Notes under the pieces: model-generated
Seen by the model: only the letters and a program-made list of their open reading frames with translations
Database searches by the model: none
What the model was told of the DNA's origin: nothing
Origin: Burkholderia sp.
GTDB lineage: Bacteria; Pseudomonadota; Gammaproteobacteria; Burkholderiales; Burkholderiaceae
NCBI GenBank assembly: GCA_031253835.1
Contig: JAIRVP010000056.1
Coordinates: forward strand, 1-64,000
DNA: 64,000 bases
Reading direction: 5' to 3'
Part shown: in pieces, positions 42,848 to 52,301 of the stretch
How the letters are laid out: every line of letters starts with the position of its first letter
Position numbering within the stretch: position 1 is the stretch's first letter
Made by a program: the position numbers and the translations under genes

Positions 42848-43384
42848 TCAACGGATCACGCCGCAGGCCAGCGCGGGCCCCGCGCCATGCTGCGGAAACG
42901 CGGGATCGCTCGGTTCACGGTGCACCAGCACCGCGCGGTTCATCGCCGAGCGCACGCCATCGAGGGCCAGATCGGGCGCGACGATGAAGCCGGCCGCGAC
43001 GCCGTTCGCGTCCGCATGGATGTTACCGAGATCGCCGGCGACGCGCGCACCCGCGCGCAGGCGGTCGGCGGCCGGCGCGAACACCTGGCCGGCGCTCGAG
43101 CCGTCGCCCGCGTTGCAGTCGCCGCGTTCGTGCACCTGCAGCGCATGATCGCTGTTCGGCGGCAGGCCGGCCAGGTTGTAGGTGACCTGGACGCCGTCCG
43201 GGCGCTCGACGAACGTCACCGCGCCGCGCGCCTGCGCGCCGACCGTCGGCTGCAGTTGTGCGTCGGCCCGTTTTTCGTGCGACGAGGAAAAGGAGGTACA
43301 GCCGGCCAGCAGGCCCAGCGCGGCGGCGGCCAGCAGCGCGCGCTGCGCGCGGCCGGCGCGCACGCCGTGATGTCGTTGTTTCAT
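42848..43384 (-). CDS. SodC-like (Cu,Zn superoxide dismutase family) lipoprotein with missing metal ligands
   Basis: A 178-residue lipoprotein (lipobox LLAGC, Cys29). From residue 52 it follows the Cu,Zn-SOD fold, keeping the disulfide cysteines (Cys90, Cys174), GDLGN and LACGVI. By alignment to SOD1, however, most metal ligands are changed: His46 is Gln83, His63 is Val101, the His71 loop is absent, His80 is Val115, and Arg143 is Ala171. Only His48 (His85), Asp83 (Asp118) and His120 (His155) remain. Dismutase activity is therefore doubtful, although annotation pipelines will call it sodC. GAGGATCGA precedes the ATG at 43384. Confidence 0.85.
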   Translation of the reverse strand: MKQRHHGVRAGRAQRALLAAAALGLLAGCTSFSSSHEKRADAQLQPTVGAQARGAVTFVERPDGVQVTYNLAGLPPNSDHALQVHERGDCNAGDGSSAGQVFAPAADRLRAGARVAGDLGNIHADANGVAAGFIVAPDLALDGVRSAMNRAVLVHREPSDPAFPQHGAGPALACGVIR

Positions 43385-43517
43385 TCGATCCTCATGCCGG
43401 CTGGCGGCCGTTTGACACGACGGCCGCGCCGGGCGGGTAAAGGGACCCGGGAAAAGTCGCCATGATACCGCGCCTCGCGGCGCCGTAAACAGCGTGAGGC
43501 CCCGCCCCGCAAGGGTT

Positions 43518-44609
43518 TTACGTATTTTGAACAACGATCGACGGGAACTTCGACGTCATGTCGCGCGATCGCTCGGCAATTGCCAGCGCGACGCCGCGCG
43601 CGATGTCGCGGTAGCGGCGCGCCAGCGCGCCGTCCGGATCGGCCGCCACCGTCGGCGTGCCGCTGTCGGCGCGCTCGCGGATCGCGATGTCGAGCGGCAG
43701 GCTGCCGAGCACGTTCACGTCGTAGTCCTTCGCCATCCGCTCGGCGCCGCCGGCGCCGAAGATGTGCTCTTCGTGGCCGCAGTTCGAGCAGATGTGGATG
43801 CTCATGTTCTCGACGATCCCGAGGATCGGAATCCCGACCTTCTCGAACATCTTCAGGCCCTTCTTCGCGTCGAGCAGCGCGATGTCCTGCGGCGTCGTGA
43901 CGATCACCGCGCCGGTGACGGGCACGCGCTGCGCGAGCGTGAGCTGGATGTCGCCGGTGCCGGGCGGCATGTCGACGATCAGGTAGTCGAGTTCGCGCCA
44001 GTTGGTCTGGCGCAGCAGCTGCTCGAGCGCGGAGGTCGCCATCGGGCCGCGCCACACCATCGGGTTGTCTTCCTCGATCAGGAAGCCGATCGAGTTCGCC
44101 TGCAGCCCGTGGCCGACGAGCGGGTTCATCGACTGGTTGTCCGGCGACTCGGGGCGCTGGCCGTGGATGCCGAGCATCGTCGGCAGCGACGGGCCGTAGA
44201 TGTCGGCGTCGAGGATGCCGACCGACGCGCCTTCTGCCGCAAGCGCGAGCGCGAGGTTCACGGCCGTCGTGCTCTTGCCGACGCCGCCCTTGCCCGACGC
44301 GACCGCGACGATGTTCTTCACGTTCGGCAACAGCTTCACGCCGCGCTGCACCGTGTGCGCGACGATCTCCTGCGACACGGCGACACGTGCGTCGCGCACG
44401 CCCGGCACGGCCTGGAGCGCGGCGGTGACGCGCGCACGCACGTCGTCGTGCTGGCTGCGCGCGGGGTAACCGAGCACCACGTCGAGCGTCACGACGTCGC
44501 CGTCGATCGCGACGTTGCGCACGCCCTTGTTCGCCGCATACGGACGGCCGGTATTGGGGTCGACGACTGCCGCCAGCGCGGCGTCGACTTGTGCCCGGTC
44601 AATGCTCAT
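43518..44609 (-). CDS. apbC: Iron-sulfur cluster carrier ATPase ApbC/Mrp
   Basis: A 363-residue cytosolic P-loop ATPase that delivers Fe-S clusters. The N-terminal MIP18-like domain (1 to about 85) is followed by the deviant Walker A GKGGVGKSTTAVN, DADIYGPSLP, VDMPPGTGD and the cluster-ligand CxxC in HICSNCGHEEHIFG. The ATG at 44609 (MSIDRAQVD) has GGAG upstream. It lies directly upstream of metG and the OmpA lipoprotein on the opposite strand; an apbC-metG divergent pair is common in proteobacteria, here with the OmpA gene in between. Confidence 0.94.
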   Translation of the reverse strand: MSIDRAQVDAALAAVVDPNTGRPYAANKGVRNVAIDGDVVTLDVVLGYPARSQHDDVRARVTAALQAVPGVRDARVAVSQEIVAHTVQRGVKLLPNVKNIVAVASGKGGVGKSTTAVNLALALAAEGASVGILDADIYGPSLPTMLGIHGQRPESPDNQSMNPLVGHGLQANSIGFLIEEDNPMVWRGPMATSALEQLLRQTNWRELDYLIVDMPPGTGDIQLTLAQRVPVTGAVIVTTPQDIALLDAKKGLKMFEKVGIPILGIVENMSIHICSNCGHEEHIFGAGGAERMAKDYDVNVLGSLPLDIAIRERADSGTPTVAADPDGALARRYRDIARGVALAIAERSRDMTSKFPSIVVQNT

Positions 44610-44960
44610 CGAAACTCCATGAAAACGTTTTTCTCGCGCGCAAACGTCAAAAAATATCAAATTACGCTGCGAAAATCGGGAAAAGTGAAAGAATCTGTTG
44701 CATGCCATTGCGCGAACGCGCGACCCGGCGCACTCTTCGCGTGCGGCATGCTATGGGGCCAAATCGGCCACTAACCGCCTATATTGTAGAGGCTGACGCG
44801 TCGCGTTGTCCGAACAGCCACGCTGACGGACAGGGCATGCGGCCGCCTCGGCGGCTGCCGCGAGCGCCGGGCCACCCTTCTGTTTCGGGCGGTCCGCGCA
44901 GGGAGCCGTAACTGTTGTTGTCGTCGTTGTCGACTCGTTCAACCAAGAGAGGAATTCAAG
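44610..44960. other. Divergent intergenic region, apbC / OmpA-family lipoprotein
   Basis: The 351-base gap has an AT-rich block at about 44620-44700, probably the apbC promoter. A low-complexity GTTGTTGTCGTCGTTGTCG stretch at about 44915-44935 lies just before the lipoprotein ribosome-binding site (AGAGAGGAA). No gene is seen. Confidence 0.45.
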
Positions 44961-45605
44961 ATGAACATGAAAATTGCGACCCGCTTGTCCGTCTTCGCAT
45001 TGGCCGGCGCACTGCTGGCAGGCTGCGCCACGCAGCAAGGCAACAACGCGGCCGTCGGTACCGGCACGGGTGCAGCACTGGGCGCAGGCATCGGCGCGCT
45101 GGCGGGCGGCGGCAAGGGCGCGGCGATCGGCGCAGGCGTCGGCGCACTCGTCGGCGGCGTGACGGGCTACAACTGGCAGGCGATCAAGAACAAGCTCGCA
45201 CCGTCGGCAGCGCAGACGGGCACGCAGGTCACCGAACAGCCGGACGGCTCGCTGAAGCTGAACGTGCCGAGCTCGGTCACGTTCGCGACGAACCAGTACG
45301 CGATCACGCCGGCCTTCACGCCGCTGCTGAACGACCTGGCCACGACGCTGAACCAGAACCCGCAAGTCACGGCTTCGATCGTCGGCTACACCGACAGCAC
45401 GGGCTCGGCACAGCTGAACCAGACGCTGTCGCAGAACCGCGCGCAAAGCGTCGTGAACGCGCTCGCGCAGCGCGGCGTGAACGGCGGCCGCCTGTCGGCA
45501 CAAGGCATGGGCGCATCGAACCCGATCGCGGACAACGCGTCCGAAGCCGGCCGCGCACAGAACCGCCGCGTCGAAATCTACCTGCGCGCAGCGCAGGCGC
45601 AGTAA
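44961..45605 (+). CDS. OmpA-family lipoprotein with glycine zipper
   Basis: A 214-residue outer-membrane lipoprotein (lipobox LLAGC, Cys22). A Gly/Ala-rich glycine-zipper segment (about 30-68: GAALGAGIGALAGGGKGAAI) is followed by the OmpA-like peptidoglycan-binding domain from about residue 100 (VTFATNQYAITPAF, VGYTDSTGSAQLNQTLSQNRA, GMGASNPIADNASEAGRAQNRRVEI in segments). This resembles YiaD/YfiB-type proteins and anchors the outer membrane to the wall. It is followed by a hairpin at 45623-45645 and a terminator at 45786-45814. Confidence 0.9.
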   Translation: MNMKIATRLSVFALAGALLAGCATQQGNNAAVGTGTGAALGAGIGALAGGGKGAAIGAGVGALVGGVTGYNWQAIKNKLAPSAAQTGTQVTEQPDGSLKLNVPSSVTFATNQYAITPAFTPLLNDLATTLNQNPQVTASIVGYTDSTGSAQLNQTLSQNRAQSVVNALAQRGVNGGRLSAQGMGASNPIADNASEAGRAQNRRVEIYLRAAQAQ

Positions 45606-45622
45606 GCGCACGACGAGGAGAA

Positions 45623-45645
45623 TGCGCGGGCAGGCTGCCCGCGCA
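45623..45645 (+). repeat. Perfect GC-rich hairpin downstream of the OmpA lipoprotein
   Basis: TGCGCGGGCA-ggc-TGCCCGCGCA, a 10-bp stem with a 3-base loop, 17 bases after the stop. There is no T-run; it is possibly a 3' end stabiliser. Confidence 0.6.
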
Positions 45646-45785
45646 GCCCCGCCGGGCAAGGCTTCCGGCGAGGCTGGTAACAAATCGAAAATATTTTCGA
45701 ACTTCCGCCGCAGGCCGCGGTCAGTATTTACGGTACGCGGCTGGTGTTGTCGGCGCGTCACCATTCTCCTCTTGTCGTTGTTGCT

Positions 45786-45814
45786 CCGGGGCCGTATCCG
45801 CCCCGGTTTTTTTT
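45786..45814 (+). terminator. Rho-independent terminator after the OmpA lipoprotein
   Basis: CCGGGGC / GCCCCGG stem followed by eight T residues, about 180 bases after the stop codon, implying a long 3' UTR. Confidence 0.85.
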
Positions 45815-45981
45815 GCCCGCCGCATTCGTGCTGCGTTGCAGCACAACACCACCGGGCACGCCGCTTGCGCGGCCCCGCCCCTTCCGGCGCCCGGTCCGCG
45901 GCGCCCGCCCGCCGCGCCGGCGCGCGCCCCTGCTAGAATCGCACTTTCCCGTCGTTTTTCCGCTGTTCCTCTACAGACCCT

Positions 45982-48138
45982 ATGTCCGCATCCGACCTCA
46001 CTTCCGTGCAGGCTGCGGCGCCGCAAGGCGGCCGCCAGATCCTCGTCACGTCCGCACTGCCCTATGCCAACGGGCAGATCCACATCGGCCACCTGGTCGA
46101 GTACATCCAGACCGACATCTGGGTGCGGGCGCTGCGAATGCATGGCCATGAGGTCTACTACATCGGTGCCGACGACACGCACGGCACGCCGATCATGCTG
46201 CGCGCGGAGAAGGAAGGCCTGACCCCGAAGCAGCTGATCGACCGCGTGTGGACCGAACACAAGCGCGACTTCGACAGCTTCGGCGTGTCGTTCGACAATT
46301 TCTACTCGACCGATTCGGACGAGAACCGCGTGCTGAGCGAGAAGATCTACCTCGCGCTGCAGGACGCCGGCCTGATCGCCGAGCGCGAGATCGAGCAGGC
46401 GTACGACCCGGTCAAGGAAATGTTCCTGCCGGACCGCTTCATCAAGGGCGAGTGCCCGAAGTGCCACGCGAAGGATCAATACGGCGACAACTGCGAAGTG
46501 TGCGGCTCGACCTACCTGCCGACCGAACTGCTGAACCCGTATTCGGTCGTGTCGGGCGCGACGCCGGTGCGCAAGACGTCGAAGCACTACTTCTTCCGCC
46601 TGTCCGACCCGCGCTGCGAGTCGTTCCTGCGCGAATGGGTGAGCGGCCTCGCGCAGCCCGAAGCGACCAACAAGATGCGCGAATGGCTCGGCGACGCCGG
46701 CGAAGCCAAGCTCGCCGACTGGGACATCTCGCGTGACGCACCGTACTTCGGCTTCGAGATCCCGGGCGCGCCCGGCAAGTACTTCTACGTGTGGCTCGAC
46801 GCGCCGGTCGGCTACTACGCGAGCTTCAAGAACCTGTGCGACCGCAACGGCATCGACTTCGATGCATGGATCCGTCCGGGCACGAAGGCCGAGCAGTACC
46901 ACTTCATCGGCAAGGACATCCTGTACTTCCACACGCTGTTCTGGCCCGCGATGCTCGAGTTCTCGGGCCACCGCACGCCGACCAACGTGTTCGCGCACGG
47001 CTTCCTGACCGTCGACGGCGCGAAGATGTCGAAGTCGCGCGGCACGTTCATCACCGCGCAGAGCTACATCGACACGGGCCTGAACCCCGAATGGCTGCGC
47101 TACTACTTCGCCGCGAAGCTGAACGCGACGATGGAAGACATCGACCTGAACCTCGACGATTTCCAGGCGCGCGTGAACAGCGACCTCGTCGGCAAGTACG
47201 TGAACATCGCGAGCCGCGCGGCCGGCTTCCTGATCAAGCGTTTCGACGGCCGCGTGCAGGACAGCGCGATGAACCACCCGCTCGTCGCGAAGCTGCGCGA
47301 TGCGATTCCGCAGATCGCCGCGCACTACGAAGCACGCGAATACAGCCGCGCGCTGCGCCACACGATGGAACTCGCGGACGAAGTGAACGCGTACGTCGAC
47401 GGCGCGAAGCCGTGGGATCTCGCGAAGGATCCGGCCAACGCGGTCGCGCTGCATGAAACCTGCAGCGTGAGCCTCGAGTCGTTCCGCCTGCTGTCGCTCG
47501 CGCTGAAGCCGGTGATGCCGCGTGTCGCCGAAGCCGTCGAGGCATTCTTCGGGATCGCGCCGCTCGCATGGGCCGATGCCGCGAAGCCGCTGTCGTCGGA
47601 TCAGCCGATCAAGGCGTACCAGCACCTGATGACGCGTGTCGATCCGAAGCAGATCGAAGCGCTGCTCGCCGCGAACCGCGATTCGCTGCAGGCCGAGGCC
47701 ACCGGTGCGGCCGCCGCGGGCGCCAACGCCGCGAAGGATGCGAAGAACAACGCGAAGGCGAACGCGAAGCAGGCGGCCGTGAACGGCGCCGACGACGCAC
47801 CGATCTCGATCGACGATTTCGCGAAGATCGACCTGCGCATCGCGAAGATCGTCGCGTGCCAGGCCGTCGAAGGCTCGGACAAGCTGCTGCAGCTCACGCT
47901 CGACGTCGGCGAGGAAAAGACCCGCAACGTGTTCTCGGGCATCAAGTCCGCGTACCAGCCCGAGCAGCTCGTCGGCAAGCTGACGGTGATGGTCGCGAAC
48001 CTCGCGCCGCGCAAGATGAAGTTCGGCCTGTCCGAAGGGATGGTGCTCGCCGCGTCGGCCACCGACGAGAAGGCGGAACCGGGCCTCTACATCCTCGAGC
48101 CGCACAGCGGCGCGAAGCCCGGCATGCGCGTGAAGTAA
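45982..48138 (+). CDS. metG: Methionyl-tRNA synthetase
   Basis: A 718-residue class I synthetase. The HIGH-type motif is YANGQIHIGHLVEY, and the knuckle zinc cysteines are in ECPKCHAKDQYGDNCEVCGS. The KMSKS motif is GAKMSKSRG. After the anticodon-binding helical domain, an Ala/Lys-rich linker (about 560-600) leads to the EMAP-like tRNA-binding domain (IDLRIAKIVACQAVEGSDKLLQ), found in the dimeric form of the enzyme. The ATG at 45982 gives MSASDLTSVQ. A strong terminator, shared with tamB, follows. Confidence 0.96.
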   Translation: MSASDLTSVQAAAPQGGRQILVTSALPYANGQIHIGHLVEYIQTDIWVRALRMHGHEVYYIGADDTHGTPIMLRAEKEGLTPKQLIDRVWTEHKRDFDSFGVSFDNFYSTDSDENRVLSEKIYLALQDAGLIAEREIEQAYDPVKEMFLPDRFIKGECPKCHAKDQYGDNCEVCGSTYLPTELLNPYSVVSGATPVRKTSKHYFFRLSDPRCESFLREWVSGLAQPEATNKMREWLGDAGEAKLADWDISRDAPYFGFEIPGAPGKYFYVWLDAPVGYYASFKNLCDRNGIDFDAWIRPGTKAEQYHFIGKDILYFHTLFWPAMLEFSGHRTPTNVFAHGFLTVDGAKMSKSRGTFITAQSYIDTGLNPEWLRYYFAAKLNATMEDIDLNLDDFQARVNSDLVGKYVNIASRAAGFLIKRFDGRVQDSAMNHPLVAKLRDAIPQIAAHYEAREYSRALRHTMELADEVNAYVDGAKPWDLAKDPANAVALHETCSVSLESFRLLSLALKPVMPRVAEAVEAFFGIAPLAWADAAKPLSSDQPIKAYQHLMTRVDPKQIEALLAANRDSLQAEATGAAAAGANAAKDAKNNAKANAKQAAVNGADDAPISIDDFAKIDLRIAKIVACQAVEGSDKLLQLTLDVGEEKTRNVFSGIKSAYQPEQLVGKLTVMVANLAPRKMKFGLSEGMVLAASATDEKAEPGLYILEPHSGAKPGMRVK

Positions 48139-48164
48139 CACGAACGCGCGCGGCTGCTGGCGCG

Positions 48165-48200
48165 AAAAAAAGCCCCGCACGAATCGTGCGGGGCTTTTTT
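48165..48200. terminator. Bidirectional terminator between metG and tamB
   Basis: A long perfect stem (AAAAAAGCCCCGCACGA / TCGTGCGGGGCTTTTTT) with a one-base centre. A and T tracts make it work for both convergent genes. Confidence 0.92.
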
Positions 48201-51200
48201 CATGGCTGCTCGGTACGCCGCGTACGCGCCGCGTCGCTGCCGAACCACCGGTCGAAGCGCCGCGTGTAGTTCAGGTCGACGCCCTGGAACGTGCCGCCGT
48301 ACGCGGACACCGACCAGAAGCGCGTCAGGTTGATCGTCGCCTTGAACGCGTTGGCGGCCGATTGCAGCCCCTGCTCGAAGCCGAGCACGAAGCGCTCGTT
48401 GATCGCCTTCGACACCAGCACGACCTGCGGATCGGTCAGGCCGACTTCGCTGCGGCCGACCGACACTTCGTCGAGGCCGAAGGTCTGCGCGACGCGCTTG
48501 CCGGTCACGCTGCCGAGCAGCCCGAGCGCCGCCGTCATCGCGCCCTGCTGGCCGACGTTGTTGCCCTGGTCGGTGCCGTGCCCGAACAACAGCCACGACA
48601 GCTTTTCGTTGTCCGTGACGTTCGGCTCCGACACGAGCTTGACCGTCAGCGACTGGATCGTGCCCGTCACCTGCACGCCAGCCTCGACCTCCTGGTTGCG
48701 CCGCATCGCGAGGATGTTGACGCCCGGGTTCGACACCGGGCCGTTGAACGTGAAGAAGCCGTTCTCGATCGCGAGCTTGCGGCCGAACGACGTGTACGTC
48801 GATCCTTCGGTCACGCGCACGTTGCCGACCGCGCGCAGCGGCACGCCCGGCGCACTCATCACGGTGATCGTGCCGCGCAGGCCGAGATCCGCGCCGTGGC
48901 CCTTGAAGCGGAAGTTGTTGCCGAGGCCGATGTCGATGTTCGCGCGCGGCGCGAGCGACGGCGCCGGCTTGTCCTCGACCGGCTTCGGCTTCGCGACCGC
49001 GGTGCCCGTCGGCGTCTCGCCGCGCACCGTACCGTCCGGCTGCATGATCACGACGTCGTCCGACAGGTGCGGCGCCGATTCCTCGGGCAGGTCGAACAGC
49101 GCGCGGTCGACGACGAACTTGCCGTCGATCGACAGCGCGCCGCGCGGCCCGTCGTTCGCGACGGTCGCCTTGCCCGACAGCGACAGCTTGCGATCCGGCG
49201 ACGCGAACAGTTCGAGCTTGTCAGCGACGATGCTTGCGGTCAGGTCGGGCGCCTCGCCGTCGAGCCGCACGCGGCCGAGCGCGCGCAGCGTGCCGTCGCC
49301 ACCGTGGAACTCGACCTGCTGGAATTCGACGAGGTTGTCCGACAGCTTCACGCGCACGATGCCGTCCTTCAGCTGCACGCCCTGGTCGATGAGCGTCGCG
49401 GACAAATCGTCGCCCGTCAGCATCCCCGACAGGTTCGGCTTCACCGGCGTGCCGGCAACCGTCAGCTTCAGCGCCGCGCGCCCGCCGAGCAGGTAGCTCG
49501 GCCCGAACAGGTTGCCGGTCGTCTTCAGCGCCGGAATGTCGGCGTCGATGCGGCCCGACAGCGGGCCGTCGTTGACGACGCCGAACACGCCGTCGTGCAG
49601 CGCGAACGGCACCGTGACGTTCGCATCGAGCGTGCCGATCCGGCTCGCCTTCGCGAGCGCCGTCACGTTGAGCCGATTGCCGGGCATGAAGCTCGCGCGC
49701 GCGGACAGGTCGGTCAGCCCGAGCGACGCGATGCCGCGCCCGCTCTCGATCGTCACGTCGCCGCCGCGGCGCTTCACCTGCATGTAACCCGTCGCGTTCG
49801 CGCCGAGCGAGAAATCCCAGTCGGCGTCGAGCACGACGTCGGTCCGCACCGGCGGCCGCTGGCCGGTCAGTTCCTGGCGAACTTCGAGGAAACGCGCGAC
49901 CGATGCGCCGCTCACCGAACCGGCCGAGCGCATCTGGCCGTGGTCGAACACGAACGATTTCAGGTCGATCGCCGCGCCTTCGAGCGTGAGCCGCGTCGCG
50001 CCGAGCGTCACGCGGCCGGCGCCGGCCGACACCGTCAGCGGCGCCTGCAGCGCGACGGCCGGCGTGCCGCGATTCGCCAGGCGCGTGACGGTGCCGTCCC
50101 AGCGCATCCCGTCGCGGTTCTCGACCACGCCGCCGTTCGCCGCGAGCGCCAGGTCGATCACGCGGCCGCCGGCCATCCCGAGCGCCGATGCGTCGAGCGT
50201 GTGCTTCGCGCGCGTGCCGTCGAGGTTCGCGCGCAGCGATTTCAGCTTCAGCGAGCCGAGCGCGATGTCGGACGCGTCGGCCGTGAACACGAGTGCGCCA
50301 TGCGCGCCGTCGCGGATGTCCGCGCGGCCCTGTGCCGAACCGATCCGGTTCGAACCGACGACGACGTGCTCGGCCTTGTAGGTGGCCGTCACGTTCGGAT
50401 GCGCGAAGCTGCCCGTCAGGTCGCCCTGCGCCTGCACGAGCCCTTCGACGCCGAAGCCGAGCCGGTCGAGCTGCGGTGCGTCGACGACGAAGCGCAGCCG
50501 GTCGCCGGGCGCGCCGAAGCTGCCGCGCAGGTCGACGTGGTTGCCGGCGATCGACAGCGTCGCATTGCTCGGCAGGATCCGCGAACCGGCGAGCTGCACG
50601 ACGCCTGCGCCGGTCAGCGGCACGCCGTCGTACAGGCTGTCGCCGAGCTTGAAGGTCGCCTTCGTCGACACCTGCGGCGCGAACGCGCCCGATGCCGTCA
50701 GCGTGCCCGACACGCGCGTCTCGCCGCGCGTGGCCGGTGCCTTGGCCGCCTTGGCGGGCGCCTTGCCGCCGCCGGCCTTCGGCGCACTCATCGCAGCGAG
50801 CAGCAGCGGATCGAACGCCGTCAGCGTCGCCTTCGCGTCGTAGCTCGAATGCGCGTCGTGACGGAACACGCCGGTCAGGTCGATCCGCCCCTTGCCCGCC
50901 GTCACGCGCGCGTCGGTCAGCACCGTCTGCTGCGGCGTCAGCGCGACTTTCGCACGCGCGCCGAGCGCGAGCTTCGGATCGTTCAGGTTGAAGTCGACGG
51001 TCGTCACGTCGCCCGCGAGCGTCACACCGAGCGGGCCACCGAGACGCATCGGCCGGAGTTCGGCAACGAACGCGTTCAGGTCGAGGTTCGCGACCTTCAG
51101 GTCGAAGCGGCCTTTGCCGCCCTTCAGCGTGCCGTTGCCCGTCACGCTGCCGTCGCGGATCAGTTTCAACGCGAGATCGTCGATCCGCTGCGCGTGCGCG

Positions 51201-52273
51201 TCGAGATGCACGTTCGCATGCGCGTCGATCACCGGCAGCAGGTGGTCGCCGAGCGTGCCGGGTTTCGCGTTGACGATCGACACCGGGCCCGTCACCGCGA
51301 AACCCTTCGCGGGAGCGGAGCCGGCCGGCGCGGTCACCGGCGCGAGTTCCGCCCGCACCGCGAGGTCGGCCACCGGTGCGCCGGGCGAAAGCGCCTGCGG
51401 GTTCACGTGGTCGAACGCGAGCGACGCGCGCGTGAGCGGCACCGCGCCGAACGGCGCGGCCTCGACGTGCGCGCGCCCGTTCAGCTTCATCCCGCTCGCA
51501 TTGACGTCGGCGACGAGCGCCTCGAGCGAGCCCGACACGCGGGCCCGCGCGTCGACCGGCTCGTCGGACAGCTTGCCCGCATAGGTGGCTTCGCCCGTCA
51601 GCGCGAACGGCTTCACGCCGTCGAGCTTCGCGCGCGCGGTCAGCGCGCCGTACGGCGTATCGACGCCGTCGAGCACGAGTTCATGGTGACGGCCGTCGCT
51701 GCGGCCGTTGAGCGCGAGGTGGTCGAGCTGCGTCGTCGAACCGCCTTCGTGAATCGCCAGGTGATCGACGCGCAGGTCGTCGATCCGCACCTGCAGCGGC
51801 AGGCTCAGGTCCTGCGGCGTCGTGCCCGGCGTCGACGGTCCCGGCGCGATCCGCACGTCGATCGTGCCGGCACGCAGATAGGCGATCGACAGCCGCCACG
51901 GCGCACGCGTCAATGCCCAGCGGCCGTCGAGCCGGTCGATGCGGACCTCGGTACCCGAACCGTCGGGGCTCGTCCATGCGAAACCGCGCAGCCGCACGCC
52001 GGTCGCGAGCGAACCGCCTTCGAGCGTGCCCGCGAGCCGTGTGCCGAGCACGTGACCGGCCAGTTGCCACGCGAGCCGCGTGCCGCGCTCGGTCGTCACC
52101 GCACCCACCACGAGGCCCACTGCCAGCACGACGAGCAGCACGACCGTCGCAAGCGTCCACGCGACGACGCGCCGCGCCCGGCCGCGGCGCGGCGCGCGCG
52201 GCGGCGTGTCGGGCGCACCGTCGGGCGAGTCCGGATCGTGAGGCGGCGGCGTGTCGTTCGGGTCCTTCGTCAT
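48200..52273 (-). CDS. tamB: Translocation and assembly module protein TamB
   Basis: A 1357-residue AsmA-like protein. An N-terminal signal anchor (about 36-60, WTLATVVLLVVLAVGLVVGAV) is followed by a very long region of repeated amphipathic beta strands, forming the lipid-conducting groove of TamB. The C-terminal DUF490 domain contains ARANIDIGLGNNFRFKGHGADLGLRG in segments and the conserved end FWSVSAYGGTFQGVDLNYTRRF. It works with TamA in outer-membrane protein assembly and phospholipid transport. It starts 28 bases after the tamA stop and is in the same operon. Confidence 0.94.
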   Translation of the reverse strand: MTKDPNDTPPPHDPDSPDGAPDTPPRAPRRGRARRVVAWTLATVVLLVVLAVGLVVGAVTTERGTRLAWQLAGHVLGTRLAGTLEGGSLATGVRLRGFAWTSPDGSGTEVRIDRLDGRWALTRAPWRLSIAYLRAGTIDVRIAPGPSTPGTTPQDLSLPLQVRIDDLRVDHLAIHEGGSTTQLDHLALNGRSDGRHHELVLDGVDTPYGALTARAKLDGVKPFALTGEATYAGKLSDEPVDARARVSGSLEALVADVNASGMKLNGRAHVEAAPFGAVPLTRASLAFDHVNPQALSPGAPVADLAVRAELAPVTAPAGSAPAKGFAVTGPVSIVNAKPGTLGDHLLPVIDAHANVHLDAHAQRIDDLALKLIRDGSVTGNGTLKGGKGRFDLKVANLDLNAFVAELRPMRLGGPLGVTLAGDVTTVDFNLNDPKLALGARAKVALTPQQTVLTDARVTAGKGRIDLTGVFRHDAHSSYDAKATLTAFDPLLLAAMSAPKAGGGKAPAKAAKAPATRGETRVSGTLTASGAFAPQVSTKATFKLGDSLYDGVPLTGAGVVQLAGSRILPSNATLSIAGNHVDLRGSFGAPGDRLRFVVDAPQLDRLGFGVEGLVQAQGDLTGSFAHPNVTATYKAEHVVVGSNRIGSAQGRADIRDGAHGALVFTADASDIALGSLKLKSLRANLDGTRAKHTLDASALGMAGGRVIDLALAANGGVVENRDGMRWDGTVTRLANRGTPAVALQAPLTVSAGAGRVTLGATRLTLEGAAIDLKSFVFDHGQMRSAGSVSGASVARFLEVRQELTGQRPPVRTDVVLDADWDFSLGANATGYMQVKRRGGDVTIESGRGIASLGLTDLSARASFMPGNRLNVTALAKASRIGTLDANVTVPFALHDGVFGVVNDGPLSGRIDADIPALKTTGNLFGPSYLLGGRAALKLTVAGTPVKPNLSGMLTGDDLSATLIDQGVQLKDGIVRVKLSDNLVEFQQVEFHGGDGTLRALGRVRLDGEAPDLTASIVADKLELFASPDRKLSLSGKATVANDGPRGALSIDGKFVVDRALFDLPEESAPHLSDDVVIMQPDGTVRGETPTGTAVAKPKPVEDKPAPSLAPRANIDIGLGNNFRFKGHGADLGLRGTITVMSAPGVPLRAVGNVRVTEGSTYTSFGRKLAIENGFFTFNGPVSNPGVNILAMRRNQEVEAGVQVTGTIQSLTVKLVSEPNVTDNEKLSWLLFGHGTDQGNNVGQQGAMTAALGLLGSVTGKRVAQTFGLDEVSVGRSEVGLTDPQVVLVSKAINERFVLGFEQGLQSAANAFKATINLTRFWSVSAYGGTFQGVDLNYTRRFDRWFGSDAARTRRTEQP

Positions 52274-52301
52274 GCGGTTCGTCGTCGGTGAAGCGGTACG
52301 G

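Larger units (their letters stand above)
45606..45981. other. Intergenic region before metG
   Basis: The 376-base gap contains a strong palindrome at 45623-45645, a terminator at 45786-45814 and a short GTGCTGC / GCAGCAC hairpin at 45828-45844. The metG promoter must lie here; no clear -35/-10 pair stands out. No coding feature is seen. Confidence 0.45.

Noticed and set aside
48362..52291. Plus-strand open frame of 1309 codons opposite tamB
   Set aside because: Arg/Ala/Glu-rich composition with no motifs, exactly antisense to a well-supported tamB. Shadow of codon bias.
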